DNA of 64,000 nucleotides from Arenimonas fontis (GTDB lineage: Bacteria > Pseudomonadota > Gammaproteobacteria > Xanthomonadales > Xanthomonadaceae). The position numbers and the translations under genes are program-made. The DNA is taken from positions 1-64,000 of the forward strand of contig NZ_VUOD01000009.1 of the NCBI RefSeq assembly GCF_008386465.1. The letters are read 5' to 3'. How positions within the stretch are numbered: position 1 is the stretch's first letter; each line of letters begins with the position of its first letter. Below the pieces are notes generated by a model. The model had not been told where the DNA came from, did not search any database, and worked only from the letters and a program-made list of their open reading frames with translations. Shown one piece after another: positions 29,379-38,695 of this stretch.

Positions 29379-31646
29379 TCAGCCGGCCGCGTCGGCGCCG
29401 TCTCGCAGCTTGCCCATCACCCGGTGCAATACCTGGTCGAACACCCCTTCCTGCTCGCGGACCAGCAGGTTGCCTTCCTGCTTCATCGCCGCCAGCTCCT
29501 CGACCGAGGCCACCAGCACGCGCACGCCGCGCCGGTTGACGAACATCAGGCGCGAGGAGATCGGGCTGATCCAGGACAGCTTCACCGGATGGTGCCTGCC
29601 GTCCTCGCCGGCGATGTGGATCCAGGTGCCGACCTTGAGCTGGCGCATCTGTTCGACGTCGGCGTCGTTGATCTTCAGGCCGGCCTTGCCGCCGACCACT
29701 TCCAGACGCGGCTTGAGATCGGCCAGGGCCGCCGCCGCCGCCGCGGCGGGACTGCGACGCTCCGGCATGGGCACGACCTTGTCCTCGGCGGCCGGGGTCG
29801 CCGGCACCGGTACCTCGCGCTCCGGATGTTCCACGCTTTCGGCGATGGCGCGGATGACGTCCTGGGCCGCCTCGCCGATCACGCCGGAGCTGGCCAGCAC
29901 GTTCTCCAGGGGTTCGCGCAGGGCCTTCATGGCGCCGGCCACCTCGGCCGGCGGCCGGCCTTCGCGCGGCAACAGGGCCAGCAGGCGGTCGGCCACGTCC
30001 AGGGCGGTCTTCCACGAGCCGCTGTCCGGACCCTCGCGCAGGGCGATCATGGACAGATGGTGCGTCCAGGCCCGGGCCAGGAAATCCTGCATCGCCGGCG
30101 TCGGCGTCAGGCCGGCGGTGCGCCTTTCCAGTTCGGCGGCGGCCAGTTCGCGCGCCTGCTCCAGCCGCTCCTGGCCGCGCTGGGCCTCGGCGGCCCGGCG
30201 TTCGGCCAGCTCGACCCGGCGCCGGTGCTGCTCGAGGAACTGGCGCAGCTCCTGCTCGAGCGTCTCGAAGATGGCCAGGTCTTCGTTGAACTCGGCCACC
30301 AGCCGGTCCACGGTGGCTTCGGCCTTCTGCAGCAGCTCGCGCTCCTGCGGACCTTCGCCGCGGTTGCCCTCCACGGCCTCGGCCAGCGAGTTGAGCAGGC
30401 GCCGGGCCGGATGGGTCTTGAACAGGAACAGGCGCCTGTCCATCACCGCCGCCTTGACGAAGGGAACCACCAGGCGGGCGATCAGCGCACGCGCCGCCTG
30501 CTCGAAGTCGCGCTCCTCGAACATCACGTCGAAGAGCATGCCGACCAGGTCCACGGCGTCCTCGTCGTCCTGGCTGATGCTGACTTGCTCGGGCGGCAGG
30601 CCGATCCGGCTGGCGCCGCGCAGCAGCTCGTTCTTCAGCAGGATGGCCAGGGAGGCCTCGGGCCGTTCCAGCGCCTCGGTGACAGCCTCCGGAACCGTGC
30701 TCTGCATCAGCGACAGCACGGACAGCATTTCCTGGGCCACCATGGGCCGCTGGCCGCCGCGGCCGGTCTGCCGACCGCCGGCGGCTTCCTGGTGTGCCGG
30801 CCGCCAGGCCCGCAGCGCCGCCACCAGGGCGTCGAACATCGCCCGGTCCTCGGCAGTGGGAGCATAGGCCGGCGACGGAGCGCCGGCCGGACCCGCCCAA
30901 TCCTGGGCAGCCTGGCCGGCCCGGTCCCAGGCCTCGGCAACCGGCGCCTCCGGTCGCGGCTGCGGCCTGGGCGCAGGCTTGGCGGCAGTGCGGGGATGGA
31001 AGCCCGCGGCCGCCAGGCGCTTGTTGAGGTCGGCCAGCAGCAGACCCAGGTCGTGCACCAGCTCGCGCTCGTAATACTTGAACAGCACCATGCGCACGTC
31101 CGGCGGCATCTCGACGCCGCGATGCGCCTCGCCCAGCGCCCCGGCCAGCTGATGCGCGCTCAGCGGATGCAGCTCCGGGGCCAGCTCCGCCACGCCCAGC
31201 ATGGCCGCCAGGCGGCCGGTCAGTTCCTCGAGCTGGGCCCCGTGGGCCCGGGTGATCGCCTCGGCGGTGAGGTTGGTGGCCAGTTGCTGCTCGAGCTCGC
31301 TTTCCTCCAGCAGGCTCAGTTCGGCGGGTTCGGCAGCGGCATCGCGAATCGGGTCCGGACTGGCCCGGCGCTCGAAACGATCGAAACCCTTGTCCAGGTG
31401 TTCGCGAAAGCCGCGCTCGATCGGCGCCCGCGAGCTGCGCAGGGCACGCATCGCATGCAGGTAGGGCGAGGCCGTCGCAGTGGCGTCCTTCTTGGCCAGG
31501 TCGAACAGCCAGTCGTCGGCCCGCGCGAACACGCGCGCCAGCACCGCCTGAAGATGGTCGGTGCTGCGCAGCCGCAAAGCGGCCACCACCTCACGCCGGC
31601 CGGCGGCCGGGAAGGAGGTGCCCTGGGGGAAGGAGGTATCGCTCAT
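29379..31646 (-). CDS. DUF1631 family protein (thymidine phosphorylase-like annotation)
   Basis: The 755-residue soluble protein matches DUF1631, common in Beta- and Gammaproteobacteria. Long alpha-helical regions, including a coiled coil at about 455-530 (ELRQFLEQHRRRVELAERRA), dominate. The C-terminus (about 630-740; VGTWIHIAGEDGRHHPVKLS, SRLMFVNRRGVRV) looks like the PilZ-like beta domain reported for the family. The c-di-GMP-binding residues RxxxR and DxSxxG are not clear. The ATG is 31646 in the family frame; an upstream extension in the same frame is unsupported. Function unknown. Confidence 0.82.
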   Translation of the reverse strand: MSDTSFPQGTSFPAAGRREVVAALRLRSTDHLQAVLARVFARADDWLFDLAKKDATATASPYLHAMRALRSSRAPIERGFREHLDKGFDRFERRASPDPIRDAAAEPAELSLLEESELEQQLATNLTAEAITRAHGAQLEELTGRLAAMLGVAELAPELHPLSAHQLAGALGEAHRGVEMPPDVRMVLFKYYERELVHDLGLLLADLNKRLAAAGFHPRTAAKPAPRPQPRPEAPVAEAWDRAGQAAQDWAGPAGAPSPAYAPTAEDRAMFDALVAALRAWRPAHQEAAGGRQTGRGGQRPMVAQEMLSVLSLMQSTVPEAVTEALERPEASLAILLKNELLRGASRIGLPPEQVSISQDDEDAVDLVGMLFDVMFEERDFEQAARALIARLVVPFVKAAVMDRRLFLFKTHPARRLLNSLAEAVEGNRGEGPQERELLQKAEATVDRLVAEFNEDLAIFETLEQELRQFLEQHRRRVELAERRAAEAQRGQERLEQARELAAAELERRTAGLTPTPAMQDFLARAWTHHLSMIALREGPDSGSWKTALDVADRLLALLPREGRPPAEVAGAMKALREPLENVLASSGVIGEAAQDVIRAIAESVEHPEREVPVPATPAAEDKVVPMPERRSPAAAAAAALADLKPRLEVVGGKAGLKINDADVEQMRQLKVGTWIHIAGEDGRHHPVKLSWISPISSRLMFVNRRGVRVLVASVEELAAMKQEGNLLVREQEGVFDQVLHRVMGKLRDGADAAG

Positions 31647-31778
31647 CGTCTTCGCACGTCCGGGGGGTTCACGCGCCTGTGCCGGAAGTCTGGGCCATCT
31701 TGCCACGGCATTCCGTGAACGGTTTCGCATTTCCCGAGGGGCGGGGGCGGCCAGCGGCCGAATGGTAAGCTCGCGGCC

Positions 31779-32345
31779 ATGGACTGCCTCGATTTCCTGA
31801 GCCGGCGCCGCTCCGTGCCGGCGCGTCTGCTGGGCGAACCCGGCCCGACCCAAGAACAGGTGCAGGCCATGCTCGCCGCCGCCGTGCGCGTACCGGATCA
31901 CGGCAAGCTGGCGCCGTGGCGTTTCCTTTGCATCCGGGGGGACGCCAGGCAGGCTCTGGGCGAACTGCTGGCGACACGCCTGCTGGAACGCGAGCCGGCC
32001 GCCGCCCCCGCGCAGCTGGACAAGGAGCGCCAGCGCTTCGTCCACGCGCCGCTAGTGCTGGCGGTGGTCGCCTGCCTGGTGCCTGGGCACAAGGTGCCGG
32101 AGCAGGAGCAATTGCTCAGCGGCGGCGCGCTCTGCTTCGCCCTGCTGCAGGCCGCCCAGGCCCTGGGCTTCGGGGCCCAGTGGCTGACCGGCTGGGCCGC
32201 CTACGATCCGGCGATCACGGCCCGGCTGGGCCTGGCCAGCAACGAACGGATCCTCGGTTTCATCCACATCGGCACACCCCAGGCCGAAGCGCCGGAACGG
32301 CCGCGTCCGGACCCGATGCAGCGGCTGGCGGACTGGACGCCATGA
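31779..32345 (+). CDS. Nitroreductase family protein (YdjA-like)
   Basis: This 188-residue FMN-dependent nitroreductase-fold protein has the FMN-phosphate motif RRSVPARLL near the N-terminus, VPDHGKLAPWRF and the C-terminal GFIHIGTP. Length and motifs match the short YdjA type that uses NAD(P)H; natural substrates are unknown. TGA and the ATG of the next gene overlap. It is divergent from the DUF1631 gene over 132 bp with no clear promoter motif beyond a TAAGCT near 31767. Confidence 0.88.
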   Translation: MDCLDFLSRRRSVPARLLGEPGPTQEQVQAMLAAAVRVPDHGKLAPWRFLCIRGDARQALGELLATRLLEREPAAAPAQLDKERQRFVHAPLVLAVVACLVPGHKVPEQEQLLSGGALCFALLQAAQALGFGAQWLTGWAAYDPAITARLGLASNERILGFIHIGTPQAEAPERPRPDPMQRLADWTP

Positions 32346-33220
32346 GCGCCGTCCACCTGGTGGACGCCAGCCTGTACGTGTTCCGGGCCTGGCATTCCAT
32401 GCCCGACGAGTTCCAGGACCGCGAGGGCTGGCCGGTGAACGCCGTGCACGGCTTCGCCCGCTTCCTGCTCGACCTGCTGGAACGGCAGAAACCCGGCCAC
32501 ATCGCGATCGCCTTCGACGAGGCCCTGGACAGCTGCTTCCGCAACCGGCTCTACCCGGCCTACAAGGCCAACCGCGAGCCGGCGCCGGAAGAACTCAGGC
32601 GCCAGTTCGACCACTGCCGGCGGCTCTGCCGTGCGCTGGGCCTGCCGGTCCTGGCCGACGACCGCTACGAGGCCGACGATCTGATCGGTTCGGCCCTGGC
32701 GCGGGTCCGTCGTGCCGGTCATCGCGGCGTGATCGTCTCGGCCGACAAGGATCTCTCGCAGTTGCTGCGGGAAGGCGACCAGCAATGGGATTTCGCCCGC
32801 GGCGAGCGCTGGGGCGCCGACGGCGTCAAGGCCCGCTACGGCGTGCATGCGCACCAGGTGGCGGACTACCTGGGCCTGACCGGCGACGCCATCGACAACA
32901 TCCCCGGCGTGCCCGGCATCGGCGCCAAGACCGCGGCGGCGCTGCTGGAGCATTTCGGCAGCCTGGACGCCCTGCTCGAACGCCTGGACGAGTTGCCCTT
33001 CCTGCGCCTGCGCGGCGCCGGCCGGCACGCCCAGGCCCTGCGCGACCACCGCGAGATCGCCCTGCTTTCGCGCCAACTGGCCACGATCGTCCTGGACGCA
33101 CCGCTGCCCGAGGACTTCGGCGAGGCGGAGCGACGGCCGCCCGACCGCGAGGCCCTCGAGCAGCTGTGCGAGCAGCTGCGCTTCGGGCCGATGAGCCGGC
33201 GGCGCCTGCAGTCGGTCTGA
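32342..33220 (+). CDS. 5'-3' exonuclease (Xni/PolA-exonuclease-domain family)
   Basis: This FEN-like nuclease degrades or processes 5' ends; related domains remove Okazaki RNA primers. The 292-residue protein has the metal-binding acidic residues in LVDASLYVFRAW, FDEALDSCFR, DDRYEADDLIGS and SADKDLSQL. The helix-hairpin-helix is in DAIDNIPGVPGIGAKTA. It is a stand-alone version without a polymerase domain. It overlaps the nitroreductase gene by 4 nt. Confidence 0.92.
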   Translation: MSAVHLVDASLYVFRAWHSMPDEFQDREGWPVNAVHGFARFLLDLLERQKPGHIAIAFDEALDSCFRNRLYPAYKANREPAPEELRRQFDHCRRLCRALGLPVLADDRYEADDLIGSALARVRRAGHRGVIVSADKDLSQLLREGDQQWDFARGERWGADGVKARYGVHAHQVADYLGLTGDAIDNIPGVPGIGAKTAAALLEHFGSLDALLERLDELPFLRLRGAGRHAQALRDHREIALLSRQLATIVLDAPLPEDFGEAERRPPDREALEQLCEQLRFGPMSRRRLQSV

Positions 33221-33296
33221 TTCCCGGGCCGCTACGGCCGGGCCGCTACCGCGGCCGGGATGCAAGAGGGCGGAGCGGCCGGCTAGGATGGCCGGC

Positions 33297-33833
33297 ATGA
33301 ACGACACCCCCGAGACGATGTGCGAAGGCAAGTACCTGCGCCTGGTCAGGCGCGGACACTGGGAATACGCCGAGCGCACCAATGCCGGCAGCGCGGTGAT
33401 CGTGATCGCGGTGACGCCGGAACGGAAACTGCTGTTCGTCGAGCAGTACCGCATCCCCCTGGGCGCCAACACCATCGAGATGCCGGCCGGCCTGGTCGGC
33501 GACCTCGACGCCCAGGACACCATCGAGGACGCTGCCCGCCGCGAGCTGCTGGAGGAGACCGGCTGGCTGGCGTCGGAGGTGAAGGTGCTGATGATAGGCC
33601 CGACCAGCTCCGGCCTGACCAGCGAGCAGGTCGCCTTCGCCCGCGCCCGCGGCCTGACCCGGGTGCACGCCGGTGGCGGCGACGAAAGCGAGGACATCGT
33701 CGTGCACGAAGTGCCGGTGGACCAGGCGCCGCGCTGGCTGGCGGCGAAGATGGCCGAAGGCTATGCCATGGACCCGAAGCTGTGGGCGGGGCTGTGGCTG
33801 CTCGACCGGGAGCCCGACGGAAGCCCGGCCTGA
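33297..33833 (+). CDS. NUDIX hydrolase (ADP-sugar pyrophosphatase-like)
   Basis: The 178-residue NUDIX protein carries the box AGLVGDLDAQDTIEDAARRE continuing LLEETGW (NUDIX signature GX5EX7REUXEEXGU with a longer first spacer). The N-terminal TNAGSAVIVIAVTPE strand resembles ADP-ribose/ADP-sugar pyrophosphatases (NudF/NudE group). I chose the ATG at 33297 because AGGA sits 8 nt upstream; an ATG at 33288 would add three residues. Exact substrate cannot be told. Confidence 0.9.
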   Translation: MNDTPETMCEGKYLRLVRRGHWEYAERTNAGSAVIVIAVTPERKLLFVEQYRIPLGANTIEMPAGLVGDLDAQDTIEDAARRELLEETGWLASEVKVLMIGPTSSGLTSEQVAFARARGLTRVHAGGGDESEDIVVHEVPVDQAPRWLAAKMAEGYAMDPKLWAGLWLLDREPDGSPA

Positions 33834-33852
33834 GCGCCGACGCGGCAGCGCC

Positions 33853-34803
33853 GGCTCAGCGGCCGGCGTAGCCGTCGGTGGCGCGCACCAGAATGTCGGT
33901 GAGTTCCGGCTCGAAGGCCGAGTGGCCCGAGGTCGGGCCAATCTCCAGGCGCCCGTCCGGCCAGGCCCGGTGCAGGTCCCAGGCATTCTGCAGCGGGCAG
34001 ACCACGTCGTAGCGGCCGTGCGCGATCACGCCGGGAATGCCCTTGAGCCGGTGGGCGTCGCGCAGCAGCTGGTCGTCCACGTCGAAAAAACCGCCGTGCA
34101 CGAAGTAGTGGCACTCGATCCGGGCAAAGGCCAGGGCGAAGGCAGGATCCTCATGGCTCTGCACGTAGGCCTCGTCCTGGCGCAGGAAGCTGGTGGCGGC
34201 CTCCCAAACCGACCACGACCGCGCCGCCGCCAGCCGCACGGACTCGTCCGGCGAGGTCAGCCGCCGGTGGTAGGCGCTCATCAGATCGTGCCGCTCGACC
34301 GGCGGGATCGGCTCCAGATAACGTTCCCAGGCATCCGGGAACAGGCGCGAGGCGCCCTGCTGGTAGAACCATTCCAGCTCCCACCGCCGCAGCATGAAGA
34401 TGCCTCGCAGCACCAGTTCGGTGACGGCGTTCGGATGCGCCTCGGCATAGGCCAGGGCCAGGGTCGAGCCCCAACTGCCGCCGAACACCTGCCAGCGTTC
34501 GATGCCCAGGTGCCGGCGCAGCTTCTCGATGTCCGCCACCAGGTCCCACGTGGTGTTGTCCACCAGGTCGGCATGTGGAGTGGAGCGGCCGCTGCCGCGC
34601 TGGTCGAACAGCACGATCCGGTAGCGGGCGGGATCGTGGAAGCGGCGCATGCGCGGCCCGCAACCGGCGCCGGGACCGCCGTGCAGCACCACCACCGGCT
34701 TGCCGGCGGGGTTGCCGCATTGCTCGTAGTACAGCCGGTGGCGCTCGTCCACCGCCAGGAAACCGCTGTCGTAGGGTTCGATCTCCGGGTACAGGCCTCG
34801 CAT
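33853..34803 (-). CDS. pip: Prolyl (proline) iminopeptidase
   Basis: This alpha/beta-hydrolase removes N-terminal proline from peptides. The 315-residue protein has the oxyanion stretch HGGPGAGCG, the nucleophile elbow GGSWGSTLAL, the Asp in IAHGRYDVVCPLQNA and the His in SGHSAFEPE. Length and motifs fit S33 prolyl aminopeptidases. It is transcribed alone on the minus strand, converging on the NUDIX gene and diverging from the HNH gene. Confidence 0.95.
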
Positions 34804-34913
34804 CGGTCGCCTCGCGGAAAGGGTCCGACGGGGATTCTAGCCCTTGCGCGCGGCCGCGGCCCCGGGCTCGAATCCGCTTGAACTGTCATGCGCAAGGCGT
34901 ATGCTCGACGCCG

Positions 34914-35561
34914 ATGGGAACACCGCCCGCTCACCTGAGTCTCGTGGGCACCGGGGGCCATGCCCCCCCGGCGGGCGCTTCTTCCTCCCGTGATCGGACC
35001 CTGCCGCGCGTGCTGTCGCTGGACGCGCACGGCCGCATCCTGGACTGGATGCATTGGCAGGACGCGGTCTGCCTGTACGTGCGCGGCGCGGTCGCCTGGA
35101 CCCTGGGCGAGCCCTGTCTGACCGTACGCGGCGGCATCAACCGGGCCAGCGGCCGGCAGAGCGTGATCGAACTGCATCCGATCGTCGCCGCCCGCGGACA
35201 CGCCAGGCCGCAAGCGCTGGATCCGTCCCCGGCCCTCACCAACAGCGCCCTGTTCGCCCGTGACGCCAACCTGTGCCTGTACTGCGGCAACGAGTTCAGC
35301 CGGCATGCGCTGACCCGCGATCACGTGGTGCCGCTTTCGCGCGGCGGCCGCGATGTCTGGGAGAACGTGGTCTCGGCCTGTTTCCACTGCAATTCCCGCA
35401 AGGGCGGCCGCACCCCGCAGCAGGCCGGCATGCCCTTGCTGGCGGTGCCCTACCGGCCCAGCTGGGTCGAGCACCTGATCCTCTCGAACCGGCACATCCT
35501 GGCCGACCAGATGGCCTTCCTGAAAAGTCACCTGCCACGGCGGACCGCCCGGCCCAGCTGA
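34914..35561 (+). CDS. HNH endonuclease family protein
   Basis: The 215-residue protein has a C-terminal HNH domain with two zinc knuckles: CLYCG, TRDHVVPLSRGG with the catalytic His, WENVVSACFHCN and KGG. The N-terminal half (about 30-100) is a small domain (LSLDAHGRILDWMHWQDAVC) typical of the stand-alone housekeeping HNH proteins found singly in Gammaproteobacteria. No restriction or phage genes surround it. Real biological role unknown. The start at 34914 is the first ATG after the divergent pip promoter. Confidence 0.88.
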   Translation: MGTPPAHLSLVGTGGHAPPAGASSSRDRTLPRVLSLDAHGRILDWMHWQDAVCLYVRGAVAWTLGEPCLTVRGGINRASGRQSVIELHPIVAARGHARPQALDPSPALTNSALFARDANLCLYCGNEFSRHALTRDHVVPLSRGGRDVWENVVSACFHCNSRKGGRTPQQAGMPLLAVPYRPSWVEHLILSNRHILADQMAFLKSHLPRRTARPS

Positions 35562-35644
35562 GGGCATTTGACGCCGGCGCGCCGGTCCCCGACACTGCCG
35601 GCCTTCACGCTGGCCCGACCGGCGTGACCGGGGGAATCCAGGGA

Positions 35645-36655
35645 ATGAGTACACAGAGCATCTGTTTTGCCGGCCTGTCCCGCGAGGAGGAGGCCCAAGT
35701 CGTTTCGCAGTTCAAGCAGGCCAATGGTCGCCTGGGCAATGCCTGGGTGCTGGCCCCGGAGGCCGAGGCCGAGGTCGTGGTCATAGACATGGACTCGATG
35801 TATGGCCAGATGAGCCTGATGAAGGCCATCGGGTCCGGCAAGCGGGTCGTGGCCCTGACCGCAGGCAACCGCGCCGACGCCGATCACCTGCTGCAGCGCC
35901 CGGTCAGTGCCGAGGGTATCGAAAGGATGCTGTCGGAGCTGGCCGGCACGATGGCCGCGGCACCCGCGGCCGCGCAGGCGCCTGCCCGCGCCGCCTCCGA
36001 CGACCCTGCCCCGGCGGAACCGCCCGCCCCGCCCCCGGTGCAGACGGCGGCACCCGCCCCCGGCCCGGCGCCCGCGGCCGCTCCGGAGCCTGCGCCCGAA
36101 CCCCGGCTTTTCGACCACCTGCGCCCCGGCGCCCTGTCCGGGCCGGTCCGCCTGCGCCTGGCGGGGGCACCCGACCTGGTGATCGATCCCGGCCGCCAGG
36201 TCTATTTCGGCGGCACCGCCCTCAAGCCCCTGCTGCCCTACTGCACCGCGGTGCTCCCGCCCGAGTCGCTGGCGCCGGTGTCTCCGGCCGAGTTGCCCGG
36301 CCTGGAAGCGCAGGCGGGCGGCGCCCAGCCGCTGTCCCGGCTGATCTGGCTATGCGCCCTGGCCAGCGGCAACGGCGCCCTGATGCCTGGCTTCAGCCCC
36401 AACGACCGCTACAAGCTGCTGAAGTGGCCGCAGACCGAACGCGAGTTCCCCAAGCATTTCCGCATCGCCACCGTGATGATGAAGGGCCCGGCCCTGCTGA
36501 CCGATATCGCCGGGCAGAGCGGCGCCAGCCTGGCCGAGGTCATCGACTTCGTGAACGCCAGTCTGGTGGCCGGCGTAGCCACCCCGGAATCGGCAGCCGG
36601 CAACGAGAGCGAACCGGCCAAGGCGGGCGGCCTGCTGGCGCGCTTCCGCCGCTGA
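35645..36655 (+). CDS. Unknown protein with degenerate receiver-like N-terminus and Pro/Ala linker
   Basis: The 336-residue protein begins with a receiver-like fold (about 1-100): strands [16 protein letters not shown] and VVALTAG, and [14 protein letters not shown] where a true receiver has the invariant Lys-Pro. The acidic pair after strand 1 is absent and the Lys is replaced by Arg, so it is probably not phosphorylated. A Pro/Ala-rich linker (about 105-155) leads to a globular C-terminal domain (about 160-320) with conserved-looking blocks [19 protein letters not shown] and [16 protein letters not shown] do not recognise the family; a terminator follows. Confidence 0.75.
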   Translation: MSTQSICFAGLSREEEAQVVSQFKQANGRLGNAWVLAPEAEAEVVVIDMDSMYGQMSLMKAIGSGKRVVALTAGNRADADHLLQRPVSAEGIERMLSELAGTMAAAPAAAQAPARAASDDPAPAEPPAPPPVQTAAPAPGPAPAAAPEPAPEPRLFDHLRPGALSGPVRLRLAGAPDLVIDPGRQVYFGGTALKPLLPYCTAVLPPESLAPVSPAELPGLEAQAGGAQPLSRLIWLCALASGNGALMPGFSPNDRYKLLKWPQTEREFPKHFRIATVMMKGPALLTDIAGQSGASLAEVIDFVNASLVAGVATPESAAGNESEPAKAGGLLARFRR

Positions 36656-36660
36656 CCCCG

Positions 36661-36698
36661 AAGCCCGGCCCGGCCTGAACGCCGGGCCGGGTTTCCTT
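36661..36698 (+). terminator. Intrinsic terminator after the pseudo-receiver gene
   Basis: AAGCCCGGCCCGGC pairs with GCCGGGCCGGGTTT (14 bp with one G-T wobble, loop CTGAAC), followed by CCTT. It ends the 35.6-36.7 kb gene and isolates dxs. The T-run is short. Confidence 0.7.
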
Positions 36699-36752
36699 GC
36701 CCCGAGCGGCAGGGTACCGGACAATTCCGGCACTCCCCACGCAGCCTCACCG

Positions 36753-38645
36753 ATGGATCCCCAGCGCTATCCGCGCCTGTCCCGCGTCGCCGTTCCTGCC
36801 GACCTGCGCCAGTTTCCCGAAGCGGAACTGCCGGCGGTCGCCGAGGAGCTGCGCGCCTACCTGATCGAGCAGGTCAGCCAGTCCGGCGGTCATTTCGGCG
36901 CCGGCCTTGGCGTGATCGAGCTGACGGTCGCCCTGCATTACCTCTACGACACCCCGACCGACCGCCTGGTATGGGACGTCGGCCACCAGTGCTATCCGCA
37001 CAAGATCCTGACCGGCCGCCGCGACCGCATCCACACCGTCAAGCAGAAGGGCGGCATCGCCCCCTTCCCCAAGCGCGACGAGAGCGAATACGACAGCTTC
37101 GGCGTCGGCCACAGCTCGACCTCGATCTCGGCTGCCCTGGGCATGGCCATCGCCAACCAGCGCAAGGGCGACCCGCGCCGGGTGGTGGCGGTGATCGGCG
37201 ACGGCGCCATGACGGCGGGCATGGCCTACGAGGCCCTGAACCACGCCGGCGGCATGGAACCGGAGCCCGACCTGCTGGTCATCCTCAACGACAACCGGAT
37301 GTCCATCTCCGAGAACGTCGGCGGCCTGACCAAGATGCTCGGCCGCCTGTCCGGCAGCCGCACGCTCAACGCCTTGCGCGAGGGCGGCAAGAAGCTGCTG
37401 GGCGACAAGAACCGGCCGGCCGCCCGCTTCATGCGCCGCTGGGAAGAGCACTGGAAGGGCATGTTCGTGCCCTCCACCCTGTTCGAGGAAATGGGCTTTC
37501 ATTACACCGGCCCGATCGACGGCCACGACCTGCCCGCGCTGGTGTCCACGCTGAAGACGCTCAAGGGCCTGAAGGGCCCGCAGCTTCTGCACGTGATCAC
37601 GACCAAAGGCAAGGGCTACGACCTGGCCGAAGGCGACCAGATCGAATATCACGCGGTCGGGCCTTTCGATCCGAACGTCGGCGTGGTCAAGAAGGCCGGC
37701 CCGGCCAGGCCGACCTACACGCAGGTGTTCGGCGACTGGCTTTGCGACATGGCGGCTACCGACGAACGCCTGCTCGGCATCACCCCGGCCATGCGCGAGG
37801 GTTCGGGCCTGGTGCGCTTCAGCCGGGAATACCCGGACCGCTACTTCGACGTCGCCATCGCCGAACAGCACGCCGTCACCCTGGCCGCGGGCATGGCCTG
37901 CGAGGGCATGAAACCGGTGGTGGCCATCTATTCCACCTTCCTGCAGCGCGGCTACGACCAGCTGATCCACGACGTCGCCCTGCAGCAGCTGGACGTGCTG
38001 TTCGCGATCGACCGCGGCGGCGTGGTCGGGCCCGACGGTGCCACCCATGCCGGCAGCTTCGACCTCAGCTATCTGCGCTGCGTGCCGGACATGGTGGTGA
38101 TGGCGCCGGCCGACGAGGATGAGTGCCGGAAGCTGCTCAGCACCGGTTTCCGCCACCCTGGCCCGGCCGCGGTGCGTTACCCGCGCGGCACCGGCCCCGG
38201 CGTCGCCGTGCAACCGGGACTGGACACCCTGCCGATCGGCAAGGCGCAGCTGCGCCGGCGTGGCGGCCGGATCGCCCTGCTGGCCTTCGGCGCCCCCGTG
38301 GCGGCGGCCGAACAGGTCGGCCGCGAGCTCGGTCTCACGGTGGCGAACATGCGTTTCGTCAAGCCGCTCGATCGCGAGCTGGTGCTGGATCTGGCCCGCA
38401 GCCATGAAGGCCTGGTCACCGTCGAAGACAACGTCGTGGCCGGCGGCGCCGGCAGCGGCGTGGCCGAACTGCTGGCCGCCGAGGGCCTGTCGGTGCCGGT
38501 CCTGCACCTGGGCCTGCCCGACGCCTGGCAGGAGCACGCCAGTCGCGACCAGCTGCTGGCCGAGGCGGGCGTGGACGCCGACGGCATCCGCCGGGCGGTG
38601 CTGGCCCGCTGGCCAGGCCTGGAGCGCGCCGCCGCCAACGCCTGA
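36753..38645 (+). CDS. dxs: 1-deoxy-D-xylulose-5-phosphate synthase
   Basis: Dxs condenses pyruvate and glyceraldehyde 3-phosphate, the first step of the MEP isoprenoid pathway and a branch to thiamine and pyridoxal. The 630-residue transketolase-like enzyme has [15 protein letters not shown], the TPP motif [18 protein letters not shown] followed by LNDN, the catalytic Glu in [13 protein letters not shown] and a C-terminal transketolase domain. Length matches the family (about 620). It is preceded by a terminator, so it has its own promoter. Confidence 0.97.
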   Translation: MDPQRYPRLSRVAVPADLRQFPEAELPAVAEELRAYLIEQVSQSGGHFGAGLGVIELTVALHYLYDTPTDRLVWDVGHQCYPHKILTGRRDRIHTVKQKGGIAPFPKRDESEYDSFGVGHSSTSISAALGMAIANQRKGDPRRVVAVIGDGAMTAGMAYEALNHAGGMEPEPDLLVILNDNRMSISENVGGLTKMLGRLSGSRTLNALREGGKKLLGDKNRPAARFMRRWEEHWKGMFVPSTLFEEMGFHYTGPIDGHDLPALVSTLKTLKGLKGPQLLHVITTKGKGYDLAEGDQIEYHAVGPFDPNVGVVKKAGPARPTYTQVFGDWLCDMAATDERLLGITPAMREGSGLVRFSREYPDRYFDVAIAEQHAVTLAAGMACEGMKPVVAIYSTFLQRGYDQLIHDVALQQLDVLFAIDRGGVVGPDGATHAGSFDLSYLRCVPDMVVMAPADEDECRKLLSTGFRHPGPAAVRYPRGTGPGVAVQPGLDTLPIGKAQLRRRGGRIALLAFGAPVAAAEQVGRELGLTVANMRFVKPLDRELVLDLARSHEGLVTVEDNVVAGGAGSGVAELLAAEGLSVPVLHLGLPDAWQEHASRDQLLAEAGVDADGIRRAVLARWPGLERAAANA

Positions 38646-38695
38646 GCCGCCCGCCCGGCCTCTGCTACATTGGCGGCCGGTTTCCGGGGGAGCGG

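Noticed and set aside
31647-32045. N-terminal extension of the DUF1631 gene over the nitroreductase gene
   Set aside because: The frame stays open but runs antisense to the nitroreductase start. The DUF1631 N-terminus is best at 31646.
34914-35561. HNH gene as part of a restriction or toxin system
   Set aside because: No methyltransferase, antitoxin or phage gene is adjacent. The protein resembles the widespread solitary HNH family.
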